A DNA stretch of 64,000 nucleotides from positions 3,849,501-3,913,500 of the forward strand of contig JAQFVV010012446.1 of assembly GCA_028023455.1 (NCBI GenBank), given 5' to 3'. The notes under the pieces were generated by a model. The model did no database searches and was not told the origin of the DNA. It saw only the letters and a program-made list of their open reading frames with translations. A program made the position numbers and the translations under genes. Positions 48,135 through 58,616 of the stretch are shown here, one piece after another; positions within the stretch are counted from its first letter, which is position 1, and each line of letters opens with the position of its first letter. This DNA is from Epiperipatus broadwayi (Eukaryota > Onychophora > Udeonychophora > Euonychophora > Peripatidae).

Positions 48135-48725
48135 AAGCATACTTCGTGTATAATAGGATAGGCAAAATTCTCTACATATTGCCCTCAGTGCAATACAGAA
48201 TAATTAATGGATGCCAGAAGGCTTGTGCATAAAATCCCCATCTAGTGCCTACTCATCCAATATCCCCAGACTAGTGTCTGGTTTGTGGCCTTCATCAGTG
48301 AGGAGTCTTGGATCTGAGAGCACTGCACCTAGATCTTAGGATCTAATGCAATCCTCCAGCAGCCACCTTTTATCTCTACTTAACTACAAAACTAGGAATC
48401 TTAAATTGAAAACATTAAAATATTTTCAAACCAAGTTCATTGGCTTATATAGTCATATAGGTCTGAACTCAGTCCACTATCCTATTAGGCAGGGTTGGTT
48501 TTAAGCCAATAAACATCACATGATCATCATTTCTCCATACGTATTGGGGATATTGGATGAGTAGGCACATGATGGAGATTTTATGCATAAGCCTTCTGGC
48601 ATCCATTGATTACTCTGGCTTGCACTGAGTGGCAATACATATAGAGAGTTTTGCCTATTTTAAAGCAGTTATAAGCAGGCATAAGAAATGGTGATCATGT
48701 GATATTTATTAGCTCACATTTTGTT
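48135..48725. mobile_element. Family B element, two partial copies
   Basis: The left part carries GGATGCCAGAAGGCTTGTG, GACTAGTGTCTGGTTTGTGG and the family interior (GAACTCAGTCCACTATCC). A second end begins CATCACATGATCATCATTTC at about 48508, and the right end is GAAATGGTGATCATGTGATA. The hammerhead core at 48269-48298 (minus) has GAAA changed to GACA and is probably dead. Confidence 0.72.
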
Positions 48726-49174
48726 AATAAACTTTGTTTAGAATTGAATGCATATTGTTTATTGAACTGCAAGTATACAATACTCTTCAACATGGACATA
48801 TATATAACCCACACTTTTTATATGTATAGTATGCATATATAAGAATATGAACAAAATTTTAAAATAATAACATGATTGTGAATAATAAATTGAGGCCGCA
48901 CATGTATATACATTTCACTGATTATGTGTTCACTCATTCATTCATTGGAAAAATAAGAATTAAAAAAACTTACTGTGCTATATTTTTGTTTTTTAAATAA
49001 AATAATGAAATATCTGATTTTCATTGCAATTAACTATGTTCTGGTAAAAGAATTTTCAATAACTTTAATAGTAATCTTGTTACAAGAACCTACAGGTCTC
49101 TCTAATTGATTTGTTGTTTTTGAGCTAATATCAATTTTAAATACATTTTTAAATTTTGTAAGACTTTTAGCATT

Positions 49175-49272
49175 AGCGTTGGTGGCCGAGTGGTTAGGAC
49201 AGCTGCCTTACAAGCAGTTGTCCCGGCTTCACTTCCCGGCCGACGCTTTGACATGTGGAAAAAAAAAAAAAA
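49175..49272 (+). mobile_element. tRNA-derived SINE (family D)
   Basis: AGCGTTGGTGGCCGAGTGG head, a B-box-like GGCTTCACTTCCC with two changes, GACGCTTTGACATGTGG end and A14 tail. Target duplication not clear. Confidence 0.82.
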
Positions 49273-49279
49273 CATTTTA

Positions 49280-50090
49280 TATAAAAAAAACTGCATATCA
49301 AATTGGGAAAGAATAATAAAAGAAGACTAAAGTCTATGTGCCTTCAACATAAATCAAAGAAATTTTATTAATAAATATGATTATGTACAGCACGTCAAGA
49401 TGAAAAAGTATCTGGTATTGTAAAATTTATTTACAAATGCTAATTTTTTTAAAATAATCATGCATGGTGCTCAGAGATGAAAAAATCGCAGCTCACTTAT
49501 TATAGAGTCTATTAAATTTATTAGTTTAATGTATTTATTTGTTTAGATTTTTTTGTTGTTGTTGACATAATTGAAGTTATGTATATTGATATGGCATAGT
49601 TTGCAGCTTTACAATATATATATATGTGTGTGTTCATGTGTTGAAAAATACTATACACTTACAACACAGTAAACAATATGCATTGTATTGTAATCGAAGC
49701 TTAGCAAAAATGTGAGCTAACATCCGCTACTTACGATGTACACAAGGGAAGCTTGGAATAAAATATAACAGTTATGACCGTTCTATTGTACAATTTAAAA
49801 TTATTATTTTTTATTTTTTTAAAACTTAATTATTAATCTTTATACAACTAACCCCCACCCCTGTCCCCAAACAATAAATATGCAATAATCTTTTCATATC
49901 CATAGATGTATGATTTTAAATCTCCACTTAGATTCCAAAAATTCATGAGTAGTAATAAAGCCTATGTAATATTGATTTTGCTCACACATGCTTATATAGT
50001 GCAATTATTTTCAAATACCTACTTATAATTTAATTTAAAAATTATATTGATTAAAATGTCAGTAAAAATTAATTAAAGAAATATTGAATT
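49280..50090. other. AT-rich, no feature recognised
   Basis: Only a TA/TG microsatellite near 49613-49630. 48726-49174 is likewise unremarkable. Confidence 0.45.
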
Positions 50091-50560
50091 AAAACAGGCA
50101 AAACTCTATATGTATTGACACTCAGTGCAAGCCAGAGTAATCAATGGATGCCAGAAGGTTTGTGCATAAAATCCCCATCTAGTGCTACTCATCCAATATC
50201 CCGAGACGAGTTTCTGGCTTGTGGCCTTCGTCAGTGAGGAGCCTTGGATCTGAGAGCACTACATCTAGATCTTAGTGAGGAGCCTTGGATCTGAGAGCAC
50301 TGCACCTAGATCTTAGGATCTAAGATCTAGGTGCAGTGCTCTCAGATCCAAGGCTCATCATTGACGAAGGTCACAAGCCAGAAACTAGTCTGGGGATATT
50401 GGATGAGTAGGCACTAAGTGGGGATTTTATGCATAAGCCTTCTGGCATCCATTGATTACTCTGGTTTGCACTGAGTGGCAATATGTATAGAGTTTTGCCT
50501 GTTTTAATAACAGTTAAGAGCAAGCATAAGAAATAGTGATTCTGTGATGTTTATTGGCTT
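50090..50560. mobile_element. Family B foldback, compact hairpin
   Basis: A near-perfect palindrome centred on about 50325 (GATCTTAGGATCTAAGATC). Arms run from AAAACAGGCAAAACTC to GAGTTTTGCCTGTTTT. The left arm has a 48-bp internal duplication (GTGAGGAGCCTTGGATCTGA twice). Because the interior is missing, the arms abut. It is the cleanest B hairpin in the window. Confidence 0.85.
50191..50249 (-). ncRNA. Hammerhead-ribozyme-type motif, family B
   Basis: Minus strand ATCCAA-GGCT-CCTCA, CTGACGA (50228-50234), stem II GGC-CACAA-GCC, GAAA, CTCGTC (50205-50210), TCGGGATATTGGAT. Outer stem I ATCCAA/TTGGAT is perfect; inner stem I has one mismatch. The opposite-arm core (50361-50390) has TTGACGA in place of CTGACGA. 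Confidence 0.65.
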
Positions 50561-50994
50561 AGAAATATTGAATGTTATATAAGTTTTTAACACACACAGG
50601 ATAATCATTTTTAACATTTATATTTATTTTATGTATATATTAATGATAGAATTTAATTTGATTAAAAACTAACACTTGAAAATAGTTACTTTTTCTTTCA
50701 AAAATAAATAAAAGATTACTTTGTATTCTTTTTTTTTTTTTCATTTTTCATATGATGAAAATTATTAACGAAATGAAAAAGATATAATATCTAAGTGATT
50801 TTAAATTATTAAAATCAAGTTACTGTAAGTGCTTGAAAAAGATAACGGTATTCATTTTCTTATAATATTTTCCAAGATTGCACGTGAAATACATTAACTT
50901 TTTGATTTTCATTAAATTCTACTTTGTTTTAAATCATTGTTTTATTATTAATTTATTTCAAAATATAGTTTATTAAAACTACAATCATTGAAAC

Positions 50995-51245
50995 ATGGAT
51001 ATGAAGGAAGAAGTCTGCATACTGGACATATTGTTAGAAGAGATGATAATAGATGGACAATTGAAATCTTAAAGTGGAATCCAAGAGATTGTGAAAGACC
51101 CAGAAAGTGACCACATGTGATATGGATGGATGAGATAAAAAAGTGTGCAGGGGTGATGCAGAGAAGAGAAGCTAAAGATCGGAGAAGGTGGATTGAACTT
51201 GGAGAGACCATTATCCTGCAATGGATTGATAATGGGTGGTGATGA
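50995..51245 (+). pseudogene. RTE 3'-end fragment
   Basis: Plus-strand frame HIVRRDDNRWTIEILKWNP, PRK then stop, MDEIKKCAGVMQRREAKDRR, RWIELGETIILQWIDNGW and stop, followed by GATGATTA. Same family as the fragment at 29.5-29.8 kb. 5'-truncated; one internal stop. Confidence 0.85.
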
Positions 51246-51399
51246 TTAAATTCTAGTATAATTAGAGAAAAGTGTCCAACAACTGATGTTACTGGGTAAC
51301 CCCAATTTAATTTCTACGCTTCCAGCTGGACAGTAAAGCTGTTGGTCTTTAGTATGTATTTAGCAGGCTTTTTCATACCTGCACTCCAATATGTAATAT

Positions 51400-52135
51400 A
51401 TAGGGAGTTTGAACTCAGACTTTCACCCGACCCTCAACTATCTATGCTATCTCATACTGCTGACACACTTGATCATGCACACATGTCGAAAAGATAAATA
51501 ATCACCAATATTCGTATTTTGTGCTAAACCAGCACTCGACAGTTGGCCCAGATTATCACCACACATATATACAATCAATGCTCAGTTTATATTAAGATAG
51601 CCAATCTTCATACTTTAATGAACCGGTTTCAACCCACAACTCTTCAGCCGTTCATTTCAATTGAAAATCTCATGATGGCAGAGCCTTCATTGGTGCCAAC
51701 CTTCTCACCCTACCCATGTTGACCATAAGTCAGTCGGACCCTTCATGTACAGGACATAATCCATTTACTCACATATATATTATTGTAATTGTCACAATTA
51801 TAATGTTTTTCATATGTATATAAACACTCAGCCATTCTTGAATTAGATATAACAAATATTTAACACCACGTGGTGTGATATATATATAATAAAGATAAAA
51901 ATTTATAGAAAATTAAAGTTCAACAAATATGCTATCTTAATATAAGCCGAGCACAGATTGTATATATGTGTAGGAGATTATGATCTGGCCCAACTGATGA
52001 GTACTGGTTCTACACAAAATTCGTATATTGGGGATTATTTACCTTTTTCACATGTGTGTGGTGATGTGTATCGGTTGTTTGAGATAGGGTGTAGGATAAA
52101 TATAGACTGAAAATCTTAAAGTTCAAATCCTTCCA
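51400..52135. mobile_element. Family C foldback element with AT-rich centre
   Basis: Left GGGAGTTTGAACTCAGACTTT and right AAAATCTTAAAGTTCAAATCC are the ends. CCAGCACTCGACAGTTGGC pairs with CCAACTGATGAGTACTGG. The centre (51770-51920) is unlike the other C copies. The right core (51994-52000 CTGATGA) has AAAA for GAAA; the left core reads CTGTCGA. Confidence 0.75.
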
Positions 52136-52547
52136 TTTAAATAGAAAATATTAAGTAAGGATTACCTGGTTTTCAAAATTCGATCATTTTCCCATTGCAA
52201 ATTTCAAAGAAACGTTAAAGTCACGTGATATTCCAAGAGTAAGGAAATTTCACACATGTAAATTGTCCATTAATTAAATGCTTATCAAAATTAATAAACA
52301 TTGCTTTGATATATTTTTTTCTCTTAACGTCTTTCTCCCAACGCTTTATAACAGTAGAGTGTGATCTCACTGATATTGGCCACCACATACATGTGAATTA
52401 CGAAACATTTTGTGTGGGGGGGGGGGTACGCTTAATAAGCATAAAGCTTTATACCGTGATGTTCTTATTTTGCTCCTTCATATTGTTTCAATTTTACAAC
52501 CGGAAATCATTATTAAAGAAGTATATATTAATTTCGTTTAACATTTC

Positions 52548-52659
52548 TTTTTTTTCATATGTCATAGCATCGGCCAGGAGGCGAACCCGCAACAACCGTC
52601 TGCAACCAACTGCTTGCTTGCAAGGCGGTTCGCTGACCTCTCGGCTAACAACGCTTGAC
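52548..52659 (-). mobile_element. tRNA-derived SINE (family D)
   Basis: Minus strand TCAAGCGTTGTTAGCCGAG head, GGGTTCGCCTCCT B box, TATGACATATG plus A tract. Short duplication AACATTTC at 52540-52547 and 52660-52667. Confidence 0.85.
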
Positions 52660-52669
52660 AACATTTCAT

Positions 52670-53450
52670 TTTGTGTGAAAATTAACAGACTTTGTATAGT
52701 AGATGTTTTATCCTGTTTTTTTTTTTGTTTTGTTTTTAAGTATCACCAATATTTTTCGAAATTGGCAAGTGCTAATTTTATCACTGCAAATTGGTTGTTA
52801 CTTATTTAAAATTAATGATTTTTATATTAACCTTATAATTTATTTTATTATATATAAATACGTAAAAAAAGAATTATATCATTAATAATAATTTTGAAAT
52901 ATACCGTTCAAGCAAAAAAAAAAATCACAGATTAATAAGTTAACCGATTCTTTATTAATTGAGTAAATAATTAATTTTAATTAGGACCACGAACTTGAAG
53001 ACTGTTTAATTTTTAAAAACTTAGAGCAATAATTTATTGATGTACATTAGATTAAAACTGAGTTATTGTACTTTATTTAAATCTTTTGGCTATAACTGTA
53101 TTGATCCATAACTAATATCTACAGATTTTTTTTTCGTAATTTCATAATGATTTAAAATCTTAAATTCATAAGAAAAAAAAAAAGAAAATTAAAACAATAA
53201 AATTTTTAAATGTCTTAAAAGACAATCAAAGAAATAATTGAAATTAAGACAAATACGCCAAATGAAATTAGTAATTATCCGTGCATTATAAATTCGATTG
53301 TATTCATATCTTTATAAATAAATTAGCATATTACTTATGCATGATTTTCGTTTTGTAGAGCTCTAAGACAATAATAAATTCTCTTAACGAAGTGGCTTCA
53401 TTTAAATTAAAAAATAATAACAGCTGGTGATTTTATAAATTTAAAATAGT
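52670..53450. other. AT-rich, no feature recognised
   Basis: A G-run of nine lies just upstream at about 52418-52426. Plus-strand ORFs at 52306-52885 pass through the SINE and are not genes. Confidence 0.45.
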
Positions 53451-53479
53451 AATAATATATAATGATTTGAGCGATTCAA

Positions 53480-53670
53480 TCCACTGAAAAGGTGGCTTGT
53501 GATTGGTTCTCTCTCTGCAAGCTGTCTGCAGCGCTATTTCTGAATTACCGTATTTGTTAAGTGGCTTGTGATTGGTTCTCTCTCTGCAAGCTGACTGCAG
53601 CGCCATTTCTGAATCAACGTATCTGTTATATAGCAGCATAGTTGAGCTCTTCCTCACAAAAATTTGTAAG
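53480..53670 (+). promoter_or_regulatory. Candidate promoter
   Basis: Two inverted CCAAT boxes 69 bp apart, then TTATATAGC (about 53625-53634). Roughly 25-30 bp downstream is a pyrimidine-rich CTCTTCCTCAC, and then TTTGTAAGT (about 53662-53671), a good 5' splice-site match. The order is that of a Pol II core promoter with a short noncoding first exon. No exon with coding potential follows in view. Confidence 0.3.
53492..53629. repeat. 2 x 69-bp tandem repeat with CCAAT motifs
   Basis: Units start at 53492 and 53561 with GTGGCTTGTGATTGGTTCTC. Each holds one GATTGG (CCAAT on the minus strand) and a CTGCAGCG word. The period is a multiple of three, so the minus-strand ORF 53433-53657 shows a 23-residue peptide repeat. 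I regard this as a by-product. Confidence 0.85.
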
Positions 53671-54454
53671 TTGCTGCATATGTGTATCAGAAGTTATGAC
53701 ATGAAGTTTAACGTTCTTTCATATTATAATCTTTGATGTGGCAAGGCATAAAATTAAATTTTATTTTAAATTGTGCAAAACTGTTATTAAACATTTGAAA
53801 TGATTGACATTGTATACAGCAGTGAAGTCATGAGTCACAAAAATATTTTTCAAGTGATTGGTAGTTTTGTGTTGACAGGGTGTGCATTAAAGACAATGTA
53901 TCAAATTGTCACATTTCATATCATAACTTGTGATTCAGAAATATATTGTCTTAAAATTTTTTATGGTGAATAGCTAAAATATGCTGCTGAATAACATCTG
54001 ATGATTCAGACATGTGTTCAGGTAGCTTGAATAGAAAAGCAAATCTCCATTACATTGGGATACATTATGTGTGTATATACTAATGTTTTTTCATGCTGAT
54101 ATTTATCTGCTTCTATCTTCCATTGTTTAGGTTTTTTTTTTAAAAATCATCATGTCTCAGTACTTGGATAAGAAACAATACCTCTTATTGGTTTTGTTCA
54201 TTTTTTAATTTGAAATGATTTGATGATTGTTTTAGTCATTTTAATATCTTCATAGACTGACCATATATATATATAATGCCAATCACTCCCCACAATGTTA
54301 TGTTTTTTCATCAACAGTGTCTTGTGAATATTGATAAAGTCTGCATTACAGACAGCATCACAAGGTAACATTGCTGAAAAAAACATAACATTGGCAACAA
54401 ATTTTATATTTCTATTTTTTAGTCAGTCATATGTAGTGGGTTTATTTCATATAT

Positions 54455-55420
54455 ACTGTACCAATTTTACGCGATAGATAGGTTCCTCAGAAAACACGCA
54501 CAAACGAAATCGCGCAAAAATAGACATAACTTACCTTGAAAAAGGGGGGATACGGACTGTGATTTTTCAAAAATCGTGTAAAAGCAAAGCACCAATGTAA
54601 AATTACTTTAAAATTCGTGCAAAAAAAAAAAAAAGGAAATAAAATATGACTAATAAAAAATTTCAAATTTGAAAAAAATTGATACAAGACAAACTTTTTT
54701 TAACTATAATATTTAATTTTATTCAAAACAATCTATTTTTATGCATAATTTACAGTAATTTACATTTTTTTATACACATTTTAATTATTATTGCTATTTG
54801 CCGATACCCAGGTTCGTTTGCAAACTGGTAAAAAATCAGATTCTTCACAAGAGGAAATACAACTAGTGCCAACGTCACTCTCATGTTGTGTTAATGGTTT
54901 TCTGGTGACAACGTAATTAGTAATTAATCTAACAACTAAAAATTAAATTCTTATTTTTGTCTTAAATTTTTTAATTTTCAATTTTAATTGTGCCCACTGC
55001 TATTACTCACCTTTTAAAAATAAACTTGCGGACACTAAATGATTAATAATTGATTACGTTCTTTTTTAAAAAGCAAAAACAGAATGTGATTTAAAATGCA
55101 AAATTAACACGCACAATGTTTGAACAAATTTACATTATAATCTTGTAAAATTTAATGTGTGTATACATAAAATGTGGAAATCATGATTTTAATTTCATTA
55201 TTGCATAAAATCTTACTATTATAAAGCACTGAAAATATTGAAATTACTGAGATGAAAGTCGAATTCCAATAATGTGCTATTACTTTCAATATGACGTAAG
55301 TGCGCGAAATTTATTATTTAAAGTAATAGCGCAATATTGGAGTTCGACTTCCGGACAAACGTGAATCGCGTAACTTCAAAATTGCGTTAAATAAATCCGC
55401 GTAAAAAGAGACCCAGGTGT
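54455..55420. mobile_element. Possible DNA transposon remnant with CpG-rich ends
   Basis: Left end has TTTTACGCGATAGATAGG and AAATCGCGCAAAA. The right end has, in reverse complement, TTTTTACGCGGATTTATTTA and CGCGATTCACG. CpG is scarce elsewhere, so its clustering at two mirrored ends stands out. The inverted match is short; no transposase seen. Confidence 0.3.
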
Positions 55421-55734
55421 TCATAAAATCCTCTTTACAATTTCACTAGTCTTTTTTTTTTCACGATTGGTTAGGTTCGAGATTAGGCTTATTCTACAGT
55501 TTCTTTTTATAGTTTTTTTTCTAAGTAGTTATTATTGATTTAAGAACTGATGGTATTATTATTATTGGATTGATACTTTTACATGTGGAGATTAGTATTT
55601 AATTAATTAATGACTATTTAACATATCATCATTGATTTAGTTATTTAATATTAAATATTTAAATTTTAATCAAAACAACTTTTATTTATATATATATTAA
55701 CTATTTCAGTGTTATATTTTTGATAATAAATGCA

Positions 55735-56445
55735 TCGAACCATCAAAACATCACATGGTCACCATTTCATATGCTTACACATGCTATTAATTAGAGTACC
55801 AAACTCTCCATACAGTAGTGACATCAAGTGTAAACCTTCACAATCAATGGATGCAGGAAGGTTAGTGCATAAAATCCCTATCTAGTGCCTACTCATCCAA
55901 TATCCCCAGACTAGTTTCTAGCTTGTGGCTTTCATAAGTGAGGAACCTTGAATTTGTGAGCACTGCATTTAGATCTTAAGATTTAATGTAGCACTCTAGC
56001 AAACACTTTTTACCTATTTGATTAATTATAAAGGTATCCTATCCATAGAATAATGGTGATTGCAGTTTTTGAAAAACCAAAGACATCAAAATGTATAGAT
56101 GCTGAACTGAGTTCAGATTATAACTATACAAGTGAATGAGCCTGGATTGGAAACATTATGGTGTGTTCATCTTGGGCTCCTAGCTTTATAGTTAACCAAG
56201 TAAATAAAAGGTAGCTGCTGGAGGGTTGCATTAGATCCTAAGTTCTATGTGCAGTATTCTCAAATCCAAGGCTTCTCACTGATGAAAGCCACAAGCTAGA
56301 AACTAGTCTGGGGATGTTGGCTGAGTAGACACTAGATAGGGATTTTATGCACAAACCTTCCTGCATCTATTAATTACAAAGGCTTGCACTTGGTGGCAGT
56401 ACTGAATGGAGTGTTTAGTACTCTTATTAAATGCATATAATATAT
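55735..56445. mobile_element. Family B element, full-length type (~700 bp)
   Basis: Left end CATCACATGGTCACCATTTC, arm AGTGACATCAAGTGTAAACC, and right arm GGCTTGCACTTGGTGGCAGT. The arms, about 270 bp each, flank a unique interior of about 150 bp (AAAAACCAAAGACATCAAAA, GCTGAACTGAGTTCAGAT). The left-arm hammerhead has CTTATGA instead of CTGATGA; the right-arm one is intact. Confidence 0.8.
56265..56321 (+). ncRNA. Hammerhead-ribozyme-type motif, family B, best copy
   Basis: CCAA (56266-56269), internal loop, TCTCA (56274-56278), CTGATGA (56279-56285), stem II AGC-CACAA-GCT, GAAA (56299-56302), CTAGTC (56303-56308), TGGGG (56309-56313), internal loop ATG, TTGG (56317-56320). Every core base of a type I hammerhead is present, both parts of stem I pair, and stem III is reduced to C-UA-G. 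Such minimal stem III is known from PLE and other animal hammerheads, which can act as dimers. Confidence 0.72.
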
Positions 56446-57066
56446 AACCAAGTGCAAATGAAATATTTTTGGATGGCCCTTATAAATTTATGCTTGGTAA
56501 AATTGGGAGTTTACACTCCACAGCAAATCAGAGTTGTTTCACAATTTCTAACATTAATGCTGATGATTATTATTATCATTTCTTAAGAAATTTGAGCAAT
56601 GGAAGTATCTGATGATTTTACCCCCTTGAGTCTGATTCTTTACCACTGCACTGAACCATGCAGAGCATTAATAATAATAATGGGTTGTGACAAACTCCCT
56701 CCCACTCCAAATTTGAAAGACTAGTGACAATTTTGGTCATATTTCCAACATTTTATTTTTACAATTAAATCTTCATTCCATATCATATTCTGATAATCTT
56801 TACATTATTTATTACAAATATAAATTTACAAACGAATGTTCAAATATGATTTTTAGGATGTTTTTTTTTGTTTGTAAACTTATATTTGGAATAAATCGAA
56901 ATACAATTTATTGAATACTAAAATAAAATGTTGAACTACAGCTCAAACAGCCTATTAGGGAATGGTGCCAAAAACATTGAAAAGTGGGTTTACTTTTATA
57001 GAAGAACTTTTTCTGAAATACACCAACACTGATCTATTCTCTGCTATATCTTTCCAACAAAAACAA

Positions 57067-57285
57067 TCAACCACTAAACATCACATGATCACCATTCTTT
57101 GTGCTTACCCAAGCTGCTTAAACAGAGGCTAAACTCCATACAGTAGCATCAGTCAGTGAAACCAGAGTAATCAATGGATGCAGGAAGGAATTTTATGCAC
57201 AAACCCTGCATCTTTTGGTTACTCTGACTTGCACCGAGTGGTGCTATTGTACTGAGAGTTTAACCTCTGCGTAAAAACAATCAAC
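57067..57285. mobile_element. Family B short hairpin without ribozyme
   Basis: Left CACTAAACATCACATGATC and CAGAGGCTAAACTCC; right GAGAGTTTAACCTCTG. Arms meet near GGAAGGAATTTTATGC. The middle with the hammerhead is deleted. Confidence 0.7.
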
Positions 57286-57656
57286 ATTGCACTTTTTTAA
57301 GAATGTTTTTGAGAGAATCTATATAAAATAAATAGTCTGCCTGACTTATGAAAATCGTATCAAGTTCAGTCTAAAACATCCTTTTAGGAAGTTTTGTATT
57401 ATTCATTGATTTCACCTGTCCAATTCAATGAAAGTTTAATTTTATAATAGTAGTATTTATAGTATCATTCAATAAGTTGAAAAAACATATTGATTGTTTT
57501 TATTTGTGTTTTTAAGATATTACTGAGCATCTGTAAATGATATTTTTCTAATATATTACATTGATATGGCATCCAAGTTTTACTTCCATACAATAAAATA
57601 CTTATTACATATATACTTACCAAAAAAGAAAAAAAAGTCTTACAATTATAATTTTA

Positions 57657-57994
57657 ATTAATAGAGTGCCAAACTCTCCCTACACTAGTGCCACTAAGTG
57701 CAAGCTTTCTTAGTAAATGAATGCAGGAAGGTCTGTTCTGGACGGTTGCATTAGATTCTAAGATCTACGTGTAATGCTTTGAAATCCAAGGTTCCTCACT
57801 GATGAAAGCCACAAGCTAGAAACTGGTCTGGGGATGTTGATTGAGTAGGCACTAAATAGGGATTTTATGCACAAGTCTCCCTGCATCCATTGATTATGAA
57901 AGTTTGCATAGGTGGCACTACTATATGGAGAGTTTGCTACTCCTATTAACAGAATGTGTAAACATATGAAATGGTGACCATGTGATATAACTTT
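57657..57994. mobile_element. Family B element, asymmetric copy
   Basis: Left GAGTGCCAAACTCTCC and AGTGCCACTAAGTGCAAGC; right GGTGGCACTACTATATGG, then GAAATGGTGACCATGTGATA. The left arm is short; the right arm is complete with its hammerhead. Confidence 0.75.
57784..57841 (+). ncRNA. Hammerhead-ribozyme-type motif, family B
   Basis: CCAA, CCTCA, CTGATGA (57799-57805), stem II AGC-CACAA-GCT, GAAA (57819-57822), CTGGTC (57823-57828), TGGGG, ATG, TTG. Inner stem I pairs fully; core intact. Confidence 0.7.
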
Positions 57995-57999
57995 AATTC

Positions 58000-58616
58000 T
58001 TATTCCAAGATTTAGAATTGCCATTTTGAACTTAATTCTTTCCACTAAGTTTAGTTTTCTAAAATTTATTTTACAGCAAATGGATTTCTCTTTATGAAAA
58101 TAATTAAAATTAATTATATAAATTTTATATTAATTATTGCGATGTATAATTAAATACATCATTATCTAAGAAAATTTAAATTTACTGTAATGTAATTAAT
58201 TTTTTTTTTTAAAAATTATAATTATTAAAAAAATTATTGTTTAAAAAATGAAATTCATAAAACACATTAAATTGAAACATAATAATAGAAATATGTAAAT
58301 ATATGATATTATCACTTATGTATAGTTTTGCAGTGTGAGTGCACATATGTGTAAGATAAACTTTAAAGTGCATGAGATATTAAGGCAGTGAGTTTTATTT
58401 TATTTGTTTCTGGGAACAAGGAATAATTGAAATGTAAATAGGAGTAGAAGAATAATTATGGTCGCTATAATTCATTTTTTTACCATTTTAGTGATGTAAT
58501 GCAGAAAAGGGCAAGATGAGAGGTGTGTGGGCATGTGTATGTGTTTGTGCATACTCATAAGAGCATGCATGAGAATTTTCAAAAGTTTTCACAAGGACTT
58601 TGGGTGGAGAAAATAG
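58000..58616. other. AT-rich flank of the LTR element
   Basis: No gene. A (GT)-rich tract lies near 58525-58550. 56446-57066 and 57286-57656 likewise hold only AT-rich DNA, with a family I scrap at 56590-56680. Confidence 0.4.

Noticed and set aside
340-52659. Family D copies as functional tRNA genes
   Set aside because: They have A and B boxes, but the acceptor and anticodon arms do not pair, and they carry A tails and target duplications, so they are SINEs.
52306-52885. Overlapping plus-strand ORFs of 167 and 60 codons
   Set aside because: The longer one passes straight through the SINE at 52548-52659 and a poly-T stretch. It is not a gene.
53433-53657. Minus-strand ORF with a 23-residue peptide repeat
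   Set aside because: The repeat is the direct result of the 69-bp tandem DNA repeat (69 = 3 x 23). Nothing indicates translation.
57067-57285. Family B as an ordinary MITE only
   Set aside because: This copy alone looks like a plain MITE, but longer copies carry the hammerhead core, so the family as a whole is better described as ribozyme-bearing foldbacks.
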